In this document: positions 1 through 5,028 of the stretch, piece after piece
Numbering within the stretch: position 1 is the first letter of the stretch
How the letters are laid out: every line of letters begins with the position of its first letter
Assembly (NCBI GenBank): GCA_023261405.1
Contig: JAHFOZ010000400.1
Location: forward strand, 1-5,028
DNA length: 5,028 nucleotides
Source of the DNA: Planctomycetota bacterium
GTDB lineage: Bacteria > Planctomycetota > MHYJ01 > JACPRB01
Reading direction: 5' to 3'
Position numbers and translations under genes: made by a program
The notes under the pieces: model-generated
Told to the model about the DNA's origin: nothing
The model's input: the letters and a program-made list of their open reading frames with translations, nothing else
Database searches by the model: none

Positions 1-512
1 CCAACCAGATGGCCTACGTGCGCGACTACGACGTGCAGATCGTCACGGCGGCCGTGGCCCTCGACCCCATCGTGGACGTCGTGTCCGACGGCATCTCGCT
101 CGACGTCCGGCCCATCGTGAGCGCCGACCGCCGCTTCGTGACCTTGGAACTCCGGCCCACGATCGCGAGCCTCTTCCCGCCCCCGCCCGGCATGTTCACG
201 ATCACGACGAACGTCACGGTCCCCGGCGCCCCGATCACGGACGCCCTGCCCGTGACGATCGAAACCCCGATCATCAACATCCAGCGCATCCGCACCACGG
301 TGGTGGTGCCCGACCGGGGCACCCTCATGCTGGGCGGCCTGACCGTGGTTTTCGACGAGGACGCGGAGAATGCCATCCCCATCTGGAGGAGCGTGCCGAT
401 CCTGGGCAATCTCGGCTCCCTCAAGACCAAGGGTCTCCAGCGGAAACAGTCGCTCGTCATCGTGAGCGTCCGCATCCTCATCCCGGACGAAGAGGAGCGC
501 CGGAGGTTCTAG
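1..512 (+). CDS. Secretin (type II/III secretion-type outer-membrane channel), C-terminal part only
   Basis: This is the C-terminal 169 residues of a secretin, the family that forms large multimeric outer-membrane channels. The frame is already open at base 3, and the residues before the ATG at position 9 (NQ) align with the second secretin in this window, so that ATG is an internal methionine and the gene begins upstream. The fragment carries the LDVRPIVS...VTLELRP strand pair typical of the secretin domain, then a proline-rich stretch (FPPPPG), then VVVPDRGTLMLGGL, the well-known secretin V-x-D-x-G-T-hh-h-GGL signature. It ends with SVPILGN and a hydrophobic strand (SLVIVSVRILIP) that corresponds to the family's ELhIhhTPRI strand. 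The usual P-h-LG-x-LF continuation after VPILG is altered (LGSLKTKG). The protein ends in Phe after a charged tail. Family assignment is firm. The substrate, and whether it serves secretion, a pilus or another structure, cannot be told. Confidence 0.9.
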   Translation, partial: NQMAYVRDYDVQIVTAAVALDPIVDVVSDGISLDVRPIVSADRRFVTLELRPTIASLFPPPPGMFTITTNVTVPGAPITDALPVTIETPIINIQRIRTTVVVPDRGTLMLGGLTVVFDEDAENAIPIWRSVPILGNLGSLKTKGLQRKQSLVIVSVRILIPDEEERRRF

Positions 513-535
513 ACCACCCCAGTGACGCGATCACG

Positions 536-571
536 GACGCCCGGGGGAGCTATCCCCGGGCGTCTTTTTTT
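536..571 (+). terminator. Rho-independent terminator after the first secretin
   Basis: A perfect 11-bp inverted repeat (GACGCCCGGGG at 536-546 and CCCCGGGCGTC at 554-564) with a 7-nt loop is followed directly by seven T residues (565-571). It begins 24 bases after the stop codon of the upstream secretin. The very GC-rich stem and T-tract are textbook intrinsic terminator features. It implies that the upstream secretin and the motor genes are separate transcription units, unless read-through occurs. Confidence 0.93.
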
Positions 572-645
572 CCGGCGCCCTGCCGGGCGGACGCGGAGTC
601 GAATGGGAGAGGCCTGCGCGGCCGGGATTTTTCGGGGGTGAACCG
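572..645 (+). other. Short leader upstream of exbB, no recognisable promoter
   Basis: This gap lies between the terminator and the GTG of exbB. It contains two small GC-rich inverted repeats (CGCCC at 576-580 with GGGCG at 585-589; GGCC at 611-614 with GGCC at 620-623) and a short T-run at 628-632. I see no convincing -35/-10 pair. Since a strong terminator lies just upstream, the motor operon should have a promoter here, possibly one used by a sigma factor whose consensus I cannot recognise. Confidence 0.4.
634..641 (+). promoter_or_regulatory. Ribosome binding site for exbB
   Basis: GGGGGTGA matches the Shine-Dalgarno core GGAGGTGA at 7 of 8 positions and ends 4 bases before the GTG at 646. 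It supports the GTG start. A nearer-looking GTG at 639 reaches a TGA stop after two further codons and cannot be the start. Confidence 0.65.
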
Positions 646-1413
646 GTGAGGCTGACTCCTTCGTCAAGATCGTGGGCGTGGGGCGCGTTCTGGACCCTGG
701 CGCTCGCCGCCGCCGCGCACGCATCGCAGGACGGGGGGCCCAAGCCCAGGGGCGAGGACGAGTACACCTTCTTCAACGTCTGGATCCTGGGCGGCAGCTT
801 CCAGGGGTTCCTGTTCGTCCTCCCGATCGAGATCTGCTCGATCGCCACGGTCGCCACGATCATCGAGCATTTCTTCACCCTCCGGCGCGACAAGGTCGTC
901 CCGCCCCCGGTGGTGGTGGAACTCGAGGCGCTCCTCAACGAGGGCAGGCACGAGAAGGCCATGGGCCTCTGCCAGGCCAGCCGGAACTACATCACCCAGA
1001 TCGTGGGCGCGGCGCTTTCGCGCCTCAAGGACGGCCCGGAGACGATGCTTGAGGCGGCGGCGGGCGCCACCGACGAGCAGAACCTCAAGCTCCAGCACAA
1101 GATCAGCTGGCTCCCCCTCTTCGGCAACATCGGGCCCCTGATGGGACTCTTCGGCACCGTGGTCGGGATGGTCATCGCGTTCACGGACATCGCGCAGTCG
1201 GACCAGTCTCCCTCCCCCAAGCAACTCGCCCAGGGCATCTACACGGCGCTGGTCACCACGGTGTGGGGGCTCCTGGTGGCCATGCCCGCCACCTTCTTCT
1301 CCTTCATCTTCAAGATGCGGGTCCAGCGCCTCTCGTTCGAGTTGTCCGGGGTGGCGCTGGAGCTCGTGGAGCAGCTCAAGCCCGCCGCGACGGCCGCCGG
1401 AAAGAAGGCTTGA
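646..1413 (+). CDS. exbB: ExbB/TolQ/MotA-family proton channel protein with N-terminal signal sequence
   Basis: This is the inner-membrane channel subunit of a proton-motive-force motor. In this family ExbB/TolQ forms a ring around ExbD/TolR and converts proton flow into movement of a periplasmic partner. The 255-residue protein starts with a probable signal sequence (about residues 1-26, hydrophobic FWTLALAAAA then AHA-S, a good signal-peptidase site). TM1 follows at about 47-77, then a cytoplasmic helical region (about 80-150). TM2 carries the family motif PLMGLFGTVVGMVIAF (164-179), and TM3 carries IYTALVTTVWGLLVAMP (198-214). T171 and T204/T205 match the conserved channel-lining threonines. 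The TM3 glutamate of E. coli ExbB (E176, in GIAEAL) corresponds to T200 here. Length and the leading signal sequence resemble the ExbB form with an extra N-terminal extension. The GTG start is backed by its ribosome binding site, and no other start keeps the signal sequence. The first exbD follows after 2 bases. Family is certain; ExbB versus TolQ naming is only approximate. Confidence 0.93.
   Translation: MRLTPSSRSWAWGAFWTLALAAAAHASQDGGPKPRGEDEYTFFNVWILGGSFQGFLFVLPIEICSIATVATIIEHFFTLRRDKVVPPPVVVELEALLNEGRHEKAMGLCQASRNYITQIVGAALSRLKDGPETMLEAAAGATDEQNLKLQHKISWLPLFGNIGPLMGLFGTVVGMVIAFTDIAQSDQSPSPKQLAQGIYTALVTTVWGLLVAMPATFFSFIFKMRVQRLSFELSGVALELVEQLKPAATAAGKKA
1404..1408 (+). promoter_or_regulatory. 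Ribosome binding site for the first exbD, inside the end of exbB
   Basis: GAAGG lies in the last codons of exbB, 7 bases before the GTG at 1416. It is a modest Shine-Dalgarno match. Together with the 2-base intergenic gap it suggests translation coupled to that of exbB. Confidence 0.5.
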
Positions 1414-1415
1414 CC

Positions 1416-1898
1416 GTGGCCGCGCGCCGCCCCCTTCCCCCCGAGGCCGAGCTCGACGGGTTCGACATGACGCCCATGATCGACATCGTGTTCCAGCTCA
1501 TCATCTTCTTCATGCTCGTCTCGGACCTGGCCCGGGCGAGAATGGACGACCTCACCCTCCCCACGGCCCGCAAGGCGCAGCAGGAGCGCTCCGAGGACCC
1601 CGCGACCCTCGTGCTCAATGTGAAGCAGGACGGCACCATCCGCAGCTCGGGCGTGGACCTCTGGACCCCGCGGATGGGCGGCAACACCCGCGTGCTCGAG
1701 GACCTCTTCGAACGGCGGCGCAACGACCGGCGCCTCCAGGAGATCCCGGGGAAAACCGACTGGGTGAAATACCCCGTCCTCATCCGGGCCGACCGCTCCA
1801 CTTCCTTCGAGCACGTGCAGAAGCTGCTGATGATCGCCACCCTGCATGGCGGAGTCACCCGGGTCCAGCTGGGGGCGCGCCAGGAGACGGCCCCGTGA
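1416..1898 (+). CDS. exbD: ExbD/TolR-family biopolymer transport protein, first copy
   Basis: This 160-residue protein has the single-span topology of ExbD/TolR: a short cytoplasmic tail (1-17), one transmembrane helix (about 18-36) and a periplasmic domain. The helix begins with the family motif MTPMIDIVFQL. Asp23 corresponds to the proton-carrying aspartate of ExbD (D25 in E. coli). A TLP motif follows the membrane (47-49). Near the C-terminus, VLIRADRSTSFEHVQKLL (121-138) matches the family pattern of a beta strand, AD, then a helix. It is slightly longer than typical ExbD (about 140), with an arginine-rich stretch at 99-106. I chose the GTG at 1416 because it sits 2 bases after the exbB stop, has a ribosome binding site, and gives the usual short N-terminal tail; extension upstream would run into exbB. 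It contains no cysteine. It overlaps the second exbD by 4 bases. Its partner is most likely the ExbB-like protein next to it. Confidence 0.92.
   Translation: MAARRPLPPEAELDGFDMTPMIDIVFQLIIFFMLVSDLARARMDDLTLPTARKAQQERSEDPATLVLNVKQDGTIRSSGVDLWTPRMGGNTRVLEDLFERRRNDRRLQEIPGKTDWVKYPVLIRADRSTSFEHVQKLLMIATLHGGVTRVQLGARQETAP
1882..1886 (+). promoter_or_regulatory. Ribosome binding site for the second exbD
   Basis: AGGAG lies 8 bases before the GTG at 1895, within the end of the preceding exbD. It fixes the start of the second exbD at the 4-base GTGA overlap, a classic arrangement for coupled translation. Confidence 0.7.
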
Positions 1899-2521
1899 GC
1901 GCCCGACGCCGCCCCCCCGGGGAGCTCCGGACCGAGGGGCTCAACATGACCCCGATGATCGACATCGTCTTCCAGCTCCTCATCTTCTTCATGCTCTCCA
2001 TGCGCTTCCGCGACGTGGAGGGCAAGCTCCTCTCCCAGCTGCCCAAGGACCGGGGCCAGGCCCCCGCCGCCTCGCTGCCCGTCACGGTGAAGGAGGTGCG
2101 GATCGTGCTCTGCGGCGGCGACGCGGCGGGGCACCGCGCGAACAGGGCTGCCCACGAGGAGCAGGTGAAGCCCTCGGACGAGTGCCGGGTCCTGGTGGGC
2201 GACGAGGAGCTGGGCTCGCTGTTCCGGTCGGAGAAATTCCCCGACCGGCTCAAGGAGAACCGGGAGATCTGCCGGCGCCTCGGCGCCCGCACCCGCCAGC
2301 TCTACGATCTCGTCCCCGCCTCCGCGGGCGCGCCCGGAGAGCAGGCTCGCCGTCCGCCCGTCGTGCTGGATGCCGACAGCGAGACCCCCTACGAGCACGT
2401 CATCGGGGTGGTGAACGCCTGCCGCGAGGAGGGGATCGACAACGTGGAGTTCGCCGCCAATCCCCGCCACCAGAAGTACCTGCCGACGCCCCCCAAGGGC
2501 CCCGGGCCGGCGAAGAAGTAG
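1895..2521 (+). CDS. exbD: ExbD/TolR-family protein, second copy, with enlarged cysteine-bearing periplasmic domain
   Basis: This 208-residue ExbD/TolR paralogue has a cytoplasmic tail rich in arginine (1-17) and a transmembrane helix with MTPMIDIVFQLLIFFML (18-34). Its putative proton-carrying Asp23 falls at the same residue number as in the first copy. The C-terminal VVLDADSETPYEHVIGVVNA (156-175) is the family's strand-AD-helix unit, followed by GIDNVEF, the last strand. The periplasmic part is much longer than the usual ExbD domain because of extra sequence between about 74 and 152. It contains four cysteines (73, 97, 126, 176), all predicted periplasmic, whereas the first copy has none. 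The C-terminal tail (197-208) is rich in proline, glycine and lysine. The start overlaps the previous stop (GTGA). ExbD subunits act as dimers inside the ExbB ring, so the pair may form a heterodimer (inference). No terminator is seen directly after the gene. Confidence 0.92.
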   Translation: MSARRRPPGELRTEGLNMTPMIDIVFQLLIFFMLSMRFRDVEGKLLSQLPKDRGQAPAASLPVTVKEVRIVLCGGDAAGHRANRAAHEEQVKPSDECRVLVGDEELGSLFRSEKFPDRLKENREICRRLGARTRQLYDLVPASAGAPGEQARRPPVVLDADSETPYEHVIGVVNACREEGIDNVEFAANPRHQKYLPTPPKGPGPAKK

Positions 2522-2543
2522 CCTCCCACGACCCTTCTTTTCC

Positions 2544-2571
2544 TTGCCTGAATCCCCGATTCCGGTAGAAT
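2544..2571 (+). promoter_or_regulatory. Candidate sigma70-type promoter for the second secretin
   Basis: TTGCCT (2544-2549, four of six to TTGACA) and TAGAAT (2566-2571, five of six to TATAAT) are separated by 16 bases. The site stands in a locally less GC-rich patch of the 128-base intergenic gap and would start transcription near 2578, leaving a leader of about 70 bases. A short inverted repeat, GAATC-ccc-GATTC (2550-2562), lies between the two boxes and could bind a regulator, but five base pairs is weak evidence. Confidence 0.45.
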
Positions 2572-2577
2572 TTTGCA

Positions 2578-2604
2578 GGGTACCCGTACGGAGCTGCGTC
2601 TCCG
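2578..2604 (+). other. Small symmetrical elements in the leader of the second secretin
   Basis: GGGTACCC (2578-2585) is an 8-base palindrome close to the predicted transcription start. CGGAG (2589-2593) and CTCCG (2600-2604) can form a 5-bp hairpin with a 6-base loop. Neither matches a riboswitch class I recognise, and neither is followed by a T-run, so they are not a terminator. Their role, if any, is unknown. Confidence 0.3.
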
Positions 2605-2635
2605 ACTATGTCATCCGGTGCGGCTCGGGGTCGGT

Positions 2636-2640
2636 GGAGG
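2636..2640 (+). promoter_or_regulatory. Ribosome binding site for the second secretin
   Basis: GGAGG, within GGTGGAGG, lies 9 bases before the ATG at 2650. This strong match selects that ATG over the next in-frame one at 2692, which would remove most of the signal sequence. Confidence 0.75.
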
Positions 2641-2649
2641 ACTGGAACG

Positions 2650-5028
2650 ATGAGGCATCTCACCCTGCGGACGTGGGCGGCGTTCGTCTCGATGGCGATC
2701 CTGGCGGGTATCGGATGCTCGACGGCCGAGCCCGAGCCGGGGAACGCCGATCCCGCCGTGCAGGCTCCTCCCTCCGAGCCGGTGGCCGCACCCCAGCAGC
2801 CCGCCCCGCCCCCGACCAAGGATGTAGCCATCCAGGCCGCCAACCCCGAGTATGAGAAGATCGCCCAGGACCTGGCCAAGGGGCGGACCCAGGAAGAGCA
2901 GGCGCGGATCTACCAGTCCCAGCGCCACTATGAGATCGCCCTGTCGCACCACAACAAGAACGATTTCGAAAAGGCCAAGGTCGAGGCCCAGAAGGCCGTG
3001 GAGTCCTGGCACGAGAACCTGGCCGCGCGCAAGCTGCTCTTCGATCTCAACCAGCTCACGGTGAGCGGACGGCCCGAGTACGGCGCCCGCTCGCTGGGCG
3101 AGGACGAGGTCCGGAACTTCCAGGTCAAGATCGAGCAGGCCCAGATCGAGATCACCAAGCACGTGCGGGACGGGGAGCGGTATTACAACGCCCGCATGTA
3201 CGAGCAGGCCCAGAACGAGTTCGACAACGCCGAGTTCAAGATCAAGGCCATCCCCTACGAAGTCAAGGCGATGGTGGACCTCCTCCCCCGCGTCCAGGAG
3301 TACGTCCTCAAGACCCGGAACGCGAAAGTGCTCGAGGAGCGCCGCGTCGAGGAGGAGAAGACCAAGGAGGCGGAGAACGAGGCCGTAGCCCACGAGGTCG
3401 CCACGAAGCGCGAGATCACCAAAAAGATCGCGCACCTCCTCGAACTCGCGTACATGGCCTTCGACCAGAAGAAATTCGATCGCTGCGCAAAGTTGTGCGA
3501 CGAGGTCCTCCTGATCGACCCGCACTACACCGTGGCCCGCGAGCTCAAGGAGGATGCCTTCAAGACGAAGCACAAGTCGGACTACTACAGCATCCTCGCC
3601 AAGAAGGTCGAGCACTGGAAGCAGATGACGGACGACGACGAGGAGGCGATCATCCCCTACGCCTCCACGGTCCGCTTCCCCGACCGGACCGAGTGGGCCT
3701 ACATCTCCAAGCGCATCACGGAAAGCGTGATCAGGCACGAGGGCGCCGTCAGCGGCGACGAGGATCCGGAGATCCTCGCCATCAACCGCAAGCTCGACAC
3801 CATGAAGATCGACCTCGCCTTCGACAACACCAAGCTCGAGGATATCCTCTCCTTCATCCGCGATTTCTCGGGGCTGAACATCGTCCTCGACGCGGCCCTG
3901 CGCGACACGGTGGATCCGAACAAGGCCATCACGTTCAAGGTGAAGGACCTCGTCCTGAAGAACGTGCTCAAGCTCCTCCTCTCCCAGTTCGGACTGGACT
4001 ACCGGATCACGGAGGAGAAGGTCGTCCTCCTCACCGACCCCAAGAAGGCCGGGGGCAACAACGTCCTGGAATTGCACGACATCCGCGACATCCTGGTGAA
4101 ACTCCAGGACTTCGCGGGCCCGAAGGTCGAGCTCGTCTCCCCCTCCGCGGGCGGCGGCGGCCCCCTCACGGGCGCCACGTTCACCCTCGACGAGCCCAAG
4201 GAGTCGTCCGTGGGCGAGGAGCAGATCGTGGACCTCATCAAGGAGAACATCTCCCCCGGGACCTGGGAGGGCGACCAGACCATCGAGAAGACGCCCAACC
4301 AGCAACTCCTGGTGAACGCGTCGGTGAAAGTGCATCGCGAGCTCCGCGAGTTCCTCGGCAAGCTCCGCAGTTACACGGGCACCATGGTCACCGTGACCTG
4401 CCGTTTCGTGGCCGCCTACGACGACTTCCTCGAGGAGGTCGGCGTGGACATCATGAACCGGGCCAACGTGGGCATCCCGGGCACCGACTTCCCCGCCCTC
4501 GGCAACACGATCATCGACGAGCAGGCCGTCGGCGAGCTGGGCTACGGCTTCTACACGGCCAAGGCGGCAGGGCTGCAGTCCTACGAACTCCGCGCGCAGA
4601 CCTTTCATACGCTCATGAAGGCCGACCCCCTGACGGGCATCGGCGTGGACCCCATGTCGAACCGCCTCTTCAATACGGGCGGCCTGGGCCTCCAGTACCA
4701 GTGGTTGGGCCGGGAAGCCCTCCAGATGGCCCTCCGCGCGGTGAACAAGCACCAGAAGGCCACCCTCGTCCAGGCGCCGCGGATCACGGTCTTCAACACG
4801 CAACGCTCGCACGTGATGTTCCTGACGCAGATCGCGTACATCCAGGATTACGAGCCCCAGGTGTCGACCCTGGCCGCGGCGTACGACCCCATCGTCGGCA
4901 TCCTGACCCACGGCGTGGTGCTCGACGTCCGCCCGATCGTCTCGAACGACCGGAAGTACGTCACCCTTGAGCTCCGCCCCTCGCTGGCCCAGCTCCAGAC
5001 GATGCGCGCGGTGAACATCCGCCCAGGC
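2650..5028 (+). CDS. TPR-containing secretin, putative lipoprotein; 3' end beyond the window
   Basis: This outer-membrane channel protein of the secretin family stays open for 793 codons to the window edge. Order of parts: signal sequence (1-22) with Cys23 in AGIGC, a lipobox-like site that lacks the usual Leu at -3; proline-rich linker (about 28-57); TPR-like helical pairs at about 86-137, 172-203 and 261-304 (e.g. DFEKAKVEAQKAVE, MYEQAQNEFDNAE, KKFDRCAKLCDEVL followed by IDP); a Glu/Lys/Arg-rich, probably coiled-coil stretch at about 229-260; an N0/STN-like domain at 385-463 (LAFDNTKLEDILSFIRDFSG, then ITFKVKDLVLKNVLKLLL); a glycine-rich linker; an N1-like domain (about 523-577); the start of the barrel region (VTVTCRF...FLEEVGVD, about 578-600); and the secretin domain from about 690 (ATLVQAPRITVFNTQ, LDVRPIVSNDRKYVTLELRP). 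By alignment to the first secretin about 100 residues are missing, giving a full length near 890 (inference). N0 and N1 domains normally contact inner-membrane partners, and the motor genes lie directly upstream. Confidence 0.93.
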   Translation, partial: MRHLTLRTWAAFVSMAILAGIGCSTAEPEPGNADPAVQAPPSEPVAAPQQPAPPPTKDVAIQAANPEYEKIAQDLAKGRTQEEQARIYQSQRHYEIALSHHNKNDFEKAKVEAQKAVESWHENLAARKLLFDLNQLTVSGRPEYGARSLGEDEVRNFQVKIEQAQIEITKHVRDGERYYNARMYEQAQNEFDNAEFKIKAIPYEVKAMVDLLPRVQEYVLKTRNAKVLEERRVEEEKTKEAENEAVAHEVATKREITKKIAHLLELAYMAFDQKKFDRCAKLCDEVLLIDPHYTVARELKEDAFKTKHKSDYYSILAKKVEHWKQMTDDDEEAIIPYASTVRFPDRTEWAYISKRITESVIRHEGAVSGDEDPEILAINRKLDTMKIDLAFDNTKLEDILSFIRDFSGLNIVLDAALRDTVDPNKAITFKVKDLVLKNVLKLLLSQFGLDYRITEEKVVLLTDPKKAGGNNVLELHDIRDILVKLQDFAGPKVELVSPSAGGGGPLTGATFTLDEPKESSVGEEQIVDLIKENISPGTWEGDQTIEKTPNQQLLVNASVKVHRELREFLGKLRSYTGTMVTVTCRFVAAYDDFLEEVGVDIMNRANVGIPGTDFPALGNTIIDEQAVGELGYGFYTAKAAGLQSYELRAQTFHTLMKADPLTGIGVDPMSNRLFNTGGLGLQYQWLGREALQMALRAVNKHQKATLVQAPRITVFNTQRSHVMFLTQIAYIQDYEPQVSTLAAAYDPIVGILTHGVVLDVRPIVSNDRKYVTLELRPSLAQLQTMRAVNIRPG

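Noticed and set aside
9..512. The ATG at 9 as a true gene start, giving a small 167-residue protein
   Set aside because: Residues on both sides of it align with the middle of the second secretin, so it is an internal methionine of a gene cut by the window edge.
1263..1415. An upstream extension of the first exbD into exbB
   Set aside because: The extra residues would be an out-of-frame reading of exbB. The GTG at 1416 gives the normal short N-terminal tail.
1376..2470. Long minus-strand open frames opposite the exbD genes
   Set aside because: These are mirror frames of GC-rich coding sequence; the plus strand has unmistakable ExbD motifs and a tight operon layout.
2513..2541. AAGAAG ... CTTCTTTT as a terminator after the second exbD
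   Set aside because: The stem is six weak, AT-rich pairs with a 15-base loop and only a short T-run. Read-through into the secretin remains possible.
2611..4911. A 766-codon open frame on the minus strand, opposite the second secretin
   Set aside because: It is in codon register with the real gene and stays open only because that gene avoids TTA, CTA and TCA codons. Its product is a low-complexity Leu/Asp/Glu/Val-rich chain without a domain, whereas the plus frame carries clear secretin motifs.
3495..4970. A 491-codon plus-strand open frame overlapping the second secretin
   Set aside because: The product is an Arg/Pro/Gly-rich chain typical of an out-of-phase frame in GC-rich DNA, with no motif, and it lies wholly inside a well-supported gene.
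1..5028. tRNA, rRNA, CRISPR arrays, insertion sequences, integrase or attachment sites
   Set aside because: I saw no cloverleaf ends, regularly spaced repeats, transposase motifs or terminal inverted repeats. Base composition looks even across the window, giving no sign of recent transfer.

Overview
The window is GC-rich, with codons ending mostly in G or C, and every gene I can support lies on the + strand. It holds a compact cell-envelope locus of a diderm (Gram-negative-type) bacterium. Two related outer-membrane secretins flank a three-gene proton-motive-force motor: one MotA/TolQ/ExbB channel protein and two ExbD/TolR proteins. The secretin with a TPR-like N-terminal half, the ExbB-ExbD-ExbD order and the high GC recall Planctomycetota or other deep-branching diderm lineages. 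No marker gene settles this, so the taxonomic guess is weak.

Layout: (1) 1-512 is the C-terminal end of a first secretin; its start lies before the window. (2) 536-571 is a strong intrinsic terminator that closes this gene. (3) 572-645 is a short leader with no clear promoter. (4) 646-1413 encodes an ExbB-like channel protein, 1416-1898 a first ExbD-like protein and 1895-2521 a second, longer ExbD-like protein. They are separated by 2 nt and by a 4-nt overlap, all start with GTG, and almost certainly form one operon. (5) 2522-2649 is an intergenic region with a plausible sigma70-type promoter and a good ribosome binding site. (6) 2650 to the window end is a second secretin: a signal or lipoprotein-type N-terminus, a proline-rich linker, TPR-like and charged helical segments, an N0/STN-like domain, an N1-like domain and the beginning of the secretin barrel domain. 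It runs off the window without a stop codon.

The ends of the two secretins overlap in homology by about 68 residues. In the 59 residues I aligned by eye, 33 are identical, so they are paralogues.

Working model (inference): ExbB with the two ExbD proteins forms an inner-membrane proton-driven motor whose periplasmic domains act on, or through, large TPR-bearing secretin channels in the outer membrane. ExbB/ExbD motors normally serve TonB-dependent receptors, Tol-Pal or gliding machinery, while secretins normally serve type II/III secretion or type IV pili. No TonB, Pal, secretion ATPase or pilin gene is visible here. A motor placed between two secretins is therefore the most interesting feature of the window.
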